The notes beneath the pieces were generated by a model, which was given only the letters and a program-made list of their open reading frames with translations, was not told the origin of the DNA and did not search any database. From Candidatus Thorarchaeota archaeon (GTDB lineage Archaea > Asgardarchaeota > Thorarchaeia > Thorarchaeales > Thorarchaeaceae), in the NCBI GenBank assembly GCA_030638785.1, contig DAOWDY010000274.1, forward strand, positions 1 through 7,087: a stretch of 7,087 nucleotides of DNA, written 5' to 3'. Position 1 is the first letter of the stretch; each line of letters begins with the position of its first letter. Both the position numbers and the translations under genes were made by a program. Below, one piece after another: positions 1 to 4,300 of this stretch.

Positions 1-5
1 TAGAA

Positions 6-11
6 AGGTGA
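6..11 (+). promoter_or_regulatory. Ribosome-binding site of the small GTPase gene
   Basis: AGGTGA matches the complement of the archaeal 16S rRNA 3' end (GGAGGTGAT). The GGTG core at 7-10 leaves 7 nt to ATG18 but only 1 nt to GTG12, so it decides between the three possible starts. ATG15, 4 nt away, remains a secondary possibility. Confidence 0.7.
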
Positions 12-17
12 GTGATG

Positions 18-548
18 ATGTCGGGGAGATCTCCAATCTTCAAGACTGTCCTCGTCGGTGAGGGTGGTGTTGGTAAAACCAGCATCACTCTCCGTTACAC
101 CGAGGACCTTTTTGACGACCAAATGCGCATGACAATTGGTGTAAACTTCGCCTCGAAGGAAATTCTCCTTCCAAATAGTGCTCTAAGACTGAGCATCTGG
201 GATCTTGGCGGTCAGCCACGATTCCGTGATGTTGTGTCTGGGTACTTCAAGGGGGCAAAGTTTGCACTCGCGGTCTACGACGTAACTCGCGGCTACACTC
301 TTGAGCGACTTGATGATTGGATCACTAAGGTCCATGAAATGGCTCCTGAGTGCCCGTTTCTAATTGTCGGAAACAAGACCGATCATCGCGCAAACGGAAG
401 TGGAGTCGACATCGAGGATGGCTACGCTTTCGCATCTAGGTATAACGCAGATTGTATAGAGGTATCAGCCAAGTCTGGTGAAGGCATTGATGAGATGTTC
501 AGAACCGTTGCACGGTATTTGGAAGAACATCACATGCAGCTAAACTAA
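18..548 (+). CDS. Rab/Ras-like small GTPase (Asgard type)
   Basis: This is a complete small GTP-binding protein of 176 residues, the usual size for a single G domain. All five G motifs are visible: P-loop GEGGVGKT (residues 14-21), switch I Thr39 within MTIGVNF (38-44, like the Rab TIGVDF motif), switch II WDLGGQPRFR (61-70) with catalytic Gln66, NKTD (119-122), and VSAKSGEG (149-156). Switch II mixes types: DLGGQ recalls Arf and many Asgard GTPases, while the following RFR is Rab-like. An intact Gln and NKxD suggest active GTP binding and hydrolysis. The protein ends EEHHMQLN, with no C-terminal Cys, so Rab- or Ras-type prenylation is not expected; no N-terminal membrane helix is seen. In-frame GTG12, ATG15 and ATG18 compete as starts. 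I chose ATG18 because the AGGTG site then sits 7 nt upstream, as in the next gene. Such GTPases are abundant in Asgard archaea; the specific partner and role of this one are unknown. It could belong to another Ras-superfamily subgroup rather than Rab. Confidence 0.93.
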   Translation: MSGRSPIFKTVLVGEGGVGKTSITLRYTEDLFDDQMRMTIGVNFASKEILLPNSALRLSIWDLGGQPRFRDVVSGYFKGAKFALAVYDVTRGYTLERLDDWITKVHEMAPECPFLIVGNKTDHRANGSGVDIEDGYAFASRYNADCIEVSAKSGEGIDEMFRTVARYLEEHHMQLN

Positions 549-560
549 CTTGGCAACCCC

Positions 561-569
561 TTTTTTTTT
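561..569 (+). terminator. Oligo-T transcription terminator after the GTPase gene
   Basis: An unbroken run of nine T lies 12 nt after the GTPase stop codon, preceded by CCCC and followed by ATTTT. Archaeal RNA polymerase terminates at T-rich tracts on the non-template strand without needing a hairpin, and no convincing stem precedes this run. Its position directly behind the stop codon supports the call. Confidence 0.65.
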
Positions 570-616
570 ATTTTCACGATAGATGATTATATTTCTTACA
601 CACACCAGATTTAATA

Positions 617-645
617 TTTATATACCAATTAGAATTATTTATATA
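617..645 (+). promoter_or_regulatory. Two identical TATA boxes, 21 nt apart
   Basis: TTTATATA, the classic archaeal TATA-box sequence, occurs at 617-624 and again at 638-645. With one flanking base the repeat is the 9-mer ATTTATATA at 616-624 and 637-645. The 21-nt offset is two helical turns, so both would face the same side of the DNA. If used in the + direction they would start transcripts near 643 and 664, giving the downstream gene a leader of nearly 300 nt. They may instead be chance matches in AT-rich DNA. Confidence 0.4.
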
Positions 646-734
646 GGAATAATACAAATAATATTGAGTGTGCTCTCTTAATCAGCAAGCAACCTCCCAA
701 TTGCCACGCGGTTAAATTTCTATTTTGTCCCCCC

Positions 735-751
735 GGAGAGACACACTCTCC
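735..751. repeat. Small perfect hairpin/palindrome in intergenic region
   Basis: GGAGAG (735-740) and CTCTCC (746-751) are perfect reverse complements around the 5-nt loop ACACA. The element sits in a GC-rich patch within AT-rich DNA. The overlapping stretch 736-748 is also nearly complementary to GAGTGTGCTCTC at 666-677, with a one-base bulge, so a longer-range pairing is an alternative. It could be a protein-binding site or an RNA fold; only a short T run (TTTT) follows, so it makes a weak terminator. Confidence 0.35.
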
Positions 752-822
752 CACACCCATTTTATCGAATACTTCTTTCCAAACGTGTACATTTTTTCTT
801 CTACATTATCCTGTCACAAATA

Positions 823-836
823 ACAAAAATAATATA
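823..836 (+). promoter_or_regulatory. Likely BRE + TATA promoter of the receiver/PAS gene
   Basis: ACAAAA at 823-828 fits the archaeal TFB-recognition pattern RNWAAW and is directly followed by the TATA-like ATAATATA at 829-836. The usual archaeal spacing puts transcription start near 857-861, giving a leader of about 90 nt before ATG951. That leader would contain the whole 873-921 inverted repeat and the ribosome-binding site. It is the best promoter candidate for the large gene because it is closest and has both elements. Confidence 0.5.
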
Positions 837-872
837 CCAATAACTAATAGATTGATGAAGTTGCAAACCCAA

Positions 873-921
873 AAATGAAGGATATAGACAGTTTCACAAT
901 GCAACCTTGCATCCTTCATTT
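873..921. repeat. Perfect 11-bp inverted repeat in the leader of the PAS gene
   Basis: AAATGAAGGAT (873-883) and ATCCTTCATTT (911-921) are perfect reverse complements separated by 27 nt. Nested at the right arm is a second perfect repeat, ATGCAA-cc-TTGCAT (899-912), which overlaps two bases of the long arm, so the two stems cannot form fully together in RNA. The element ends 17 nt before the AGGTG site at 939. It could be a dimeric repressor operator just downstream of the predicted start of transcription, or a leader RNA structure that affects translation. Confidence 0.5.
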
Positions 922-938
922 CTGACACAACCATCTGA

Positions 939-943
939 AGGTG
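939..943 (+). promoter_or_regulatory. Ribosome-binding site of the receiver/PAS gene
   Basis: AGGTG, within GAAGGTG, lies 7 nt before ATG951. This is the same core and spacing as at the GTPase gene and confirms ATG951 as the start. That start also places the receiver β1 strand (RILIVDDD) at the usual distance from the N-terminus. Confidence 0.75.
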
Positions 944-950
944 TCCAACC

Positions 951-1325
951 ATGACAATTCGAATTCTAATCGTTGACGATGACCGGGATCTCCTGTCGTT
1001 GATACAGAGGTTTCTAGTGAGTGAGTATCCTGAGTTTGAAATCCTTTCCGCGGTTTCAGCTCAAGATGCACTCAGGATTATTGAAACTGATGAGATTGAT
1101 GCAATTGTGTGTGACTTCTATCTAGGTCCTAAGGAGATGAATGGTCTCGAGCTGCTTGAGTGGCTAAGATCATCCGGACGCACTTTGCCATTTGTCATGT
1201 TTACAGGGAGGAGTCGAGAAGAAGTTGCAATTCGAGCCTTGAACCTGGGAGCTGATTTCTATCTAAAGAAAGATATTGAAGACTTCGAGAACCTATTCAA
1301 AGAACTTGTCCACCACATCAAAAAT
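951..1325 (+). other. Receiver (REC) domain of the poly-PAS protein
   Basis: Residues 1-125 follow the receiver fold. β1 RILIVDDD carries the Mg-binding acids D9 and D10; β3 AIVCDFYLG carries D55, the phosphate acceptor; β4 PFVMFTG carries T85; β5 GADFYLKKD carries K107, aligned with the Lys of the common YLTKP motif. The Pro after that Lys is replaced by Asp. All residues needed for phosphorylation are present, so it should be an active acceptor rather than a pseudo-receiver. The last helix (FKELVHHI) leads directly into the linker to PAS1. Placing the receiver ahead of the PAS array suggests that a separate kinase, or the protein's own unseen C-terminus, phosphorylates it. Confidence 0.9.
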
Positions 1326-4300
1326 GCAGTTGACACCAGAGAGATGGAGGATGCCCTCAAAGAGAGCGAATCTAGGTTTAGAGCAATTTTCGAACAGGCC
1401 CCAATTGGAGTGGCTCGTGTTGATTTAGATGGGCTTATTCTTGAGGGGAACACCTCACTTGCGTACATGCTAGGATATGATGTAGATGAACTTGTAGGGA
1501 TTAACGTTTTTGAAATTACTACTGAGGAAGATAGAGAAACTGAACAACGTCTGAGTAAGGAGATGCTTTCAGGTCTTAGAGACAGCTATCAAATGGAGAA
1601 GCGACTTCTCTGTAAAGATGGAGAAATGATTTGGGGTCGATTGAGTGTATCCCCAGTTCTAAATGCCTATGGTCAGCCCATTTTTACCATTGGTATGCTA
1701 GAAGATATTACAGAACGAAAACAAGACCGCGAAGCTTTACACGAAAGTGAGGTAAGATTCCGTGCCCTCTATGAGGGTGCAGGCACTGGAATATTCGTTA
1801 CAAACAAGGAATATCAAATTCTTGATTCGAATCCAGCATTTGAACAACTAATGGGATATAGCAAAGAAGAATCCCTAAATATGAGGCTCAATGATTTCAG
1901 TCATTCAGATGATATAGCTCTTGATGAATTGCTTGGGGAGGCGTTTGAATCTGGAGAGGATACATTTAGTCTGATAAAGCGATACATCAGAAAAGATGGT
2001 TCTGTGATATGGGGTAAGCTTTCTGCATCTCTTGTTCGTGATGAAGCAAATGAGTTCCTCTTTATGTTTGGTATGGTTGAAGATGTAACCGTGCAGGCTG
2101 TAGCATCTGAAGCACTCAGTAAGAGTGAGGAGAAGTTCAGAAGTATCTTCGAAGAGTCGGCGATTGCAAACAATCTTTATGACTCGGATGGAATCTTGAT
2201 CGATGTAAATAAAGCAGGCCTTGAATTGGCTGGCGTATCCAGTGTAGTTGATATACTCGGATTCAAACTCTTTGAAGATCCTAATCTCCCTGAAGATGTA
2301 AAAGCGCGAGTTCTACAGAGTGAAACAGTCAGGTTTCTATCTACATTTGATTTCGAAAAGGTGAAGGAGTTATCTCTCTTTAAAACGTCAAAATCTGGAA
2401 TCGCATATATCGACACGGTAGTTGCACCATTAGGTTTGAAAGATGACGGATCACCTCAAGGTTACTTTGTTCAGATGCAAGATGTTACAGAACGCACCGT
2501 GGCTATTGAAGCTCTGCGTAATAGCGAAACACGATTCCGAACAATGTTCGAGCGAGCAGGGATTGGTATGACGATTGTTTCTCCTGATGACGAATTATTG
2601 GAAACCAATCCAGCAATGTTGAAAATGTTGGGATATTCAGCGGAGGAAATGGTTGAGCTAATTGTTTCAGACTTCTCTCATCCTGAGGATATGGAAGAAG
2701 ATTCTAGACTAGCGAAAGAGGCCACCGAAAGTGGAACCGATGCATATCAGATTGAGAAAAGGTACTTCCGAAAAGATGGAAACATGGTATGGGGAAAGCT
2801 CACATGGACGTTAGTTAGAGCAACAGATGGCACACCCTCATTTGCTCTAGGTATGGTTGAAGATATAACTGAACAAAAACAGGCTGAAGAATCGCTGCAA
2901 AAGAGTGAGAAACGATTTCGAAGTGTGTATGAGAACGCTGCAGTCGCGATGGCAATTGTTGATATGCAAGGCAAAATTGAGGAAATCAATCCTGCGGGCC
3001 TGAAATTATTCGGATACGAAGAAGATGAGCTTATTCAAAGAAGAGTCGCAGACATTACACATCCTGAAGATATGGAATTAGAATTAGAGCTTAATAATGA
3101 AATGTTTGAAGGAAAACGCGACCATTATACGCTGGAGAAGCGCTTTTTCAGAAAAGATGGGGCTGTGGTATGGGGTAATCTCACAGTATCTGTTTCAAGA
3201 AATGAATCTGGAGAGATACTTTTTGTAATAGGGATGGTTGAAGATATCACTGAACGGAAAAAAGCAGAAGATGAACTACGAAAGAACCAAGACCTCTTTA
3301 GATCAACAATTGAATCAACAGGCCATGGACTCCTTGTTACTAGTTCCACTGAAGAGGTCCTTCATTGGAATTCAAGATTTGGTGAAATGTGGGGTATTCC
3401 AGAGAGTCAAATTGAAAGCATAATTGATGATAGACAGCTAATGGGATACGTTCTAGATACACTGGAAGATCCTATTAGTTTTACAAGTAGAGTTACTGAA
3501 TTATATCTAAGCGATGAACAGGTCTTAGACCTCATCAGACTGAAAGATTCTCGTATATTTGAACGACTTTCATCTCCTCTGAATCAAGATGGAAAGAATG
3601 TTGGTCGAGTATGGACATTCAAAGACATTACAGCTCTCAATGTAGCTCAGGAAGCTCTAAAGAAGTCAGAGGAGGAGTTCAGACGCATCTTTGAGGATTC
3701 TCCAGTTGCAATAGACGTATTTGATTCCAATGGCGATATCCTTGATGTAAATAAGGCATCTCTCGAGATGTTTGGTATATCTAGTATTGACGCTCTGAAA
3801 GGATTCAATCTCTTTGACGACTCAAACATCACTCCTGAAATGGGAAATCGGTTAAAGAATGGGGAAATAGTATCTTTTGAAACTGTGTTTGATTTCGATC
3901 AGATGAACCAGCAAGGTCTTTACAAGACTTCGCGATCTGGATATCGATATCACCATGTGACTCTCGGTTCTCTCCGTAGCGAAATGATTGACTCAGTAAG
4001 AGGCTACATCGTACAAACTCAAGACATAACTGAAAAGAAAAAGGCAGAATTGGCCATAAAAGCAAGTGAAGCCCGCTTTAGAACAATCTTCGAGAATGCA
4101 GCCATAGGGATGACAATTGTTGATACTAAAGACCGGATAATTGAGGCTAATGATGCATTTCTCAAAATAATTGGTTATGATTTGGATGAACTGAAAGAAA
4201 TGAAGATTGCAGATTTCACCTATCCTGAGGATGCGGAAGAAGATGCTCGGTTATTTAGTGAGATTATACAATTGAAAAGAAAATCATATCGCATGGAAAA

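Larger units (their letters stand above)
549..950. other. 402-nt AT-rich intergenic region, no gene
   Basis: No convincing coding region or tRNA is visible on either strand here. The stretch contains the T9 terminator, paired TATA-like boxes (617-645), a GC-rich hairpin (735-751), a BRE/TATA pair (823-836), an 11-bp inverted repeat (873-921) and the ribosome-binding site of the next gene (939-943). The 10-mer ATATACCAAT occurs twice, at 620-629 and 832-841, each time overlapping a TATA-like box. The remainder is AT-rich apart from a short C/G patch at 729-752. The length and number of signals suggest that the large downstream gene is transcribed on its own. Confidence 0.7.

Noticed and set aside
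12..17. GTG12 or ATG15 as the GTPase start
   Set aside because: The AGGTG site would be only 1 or 4 nt away; ATG18 gives the same 7-nt spacing as the next gene. The difference is only two residues.
791..801. T-rich tract as a terminator
   Set aside because: T6CTT with no gene just upstream; more likely ordinary AT-rich spacer.
3238..3423. Plus-strand 61-codon frame starting MKISLNG
   Set aside because: It lies in another frame within PAS5-PAS6 and has no recognisable motif or upstream ribosome-binding site.
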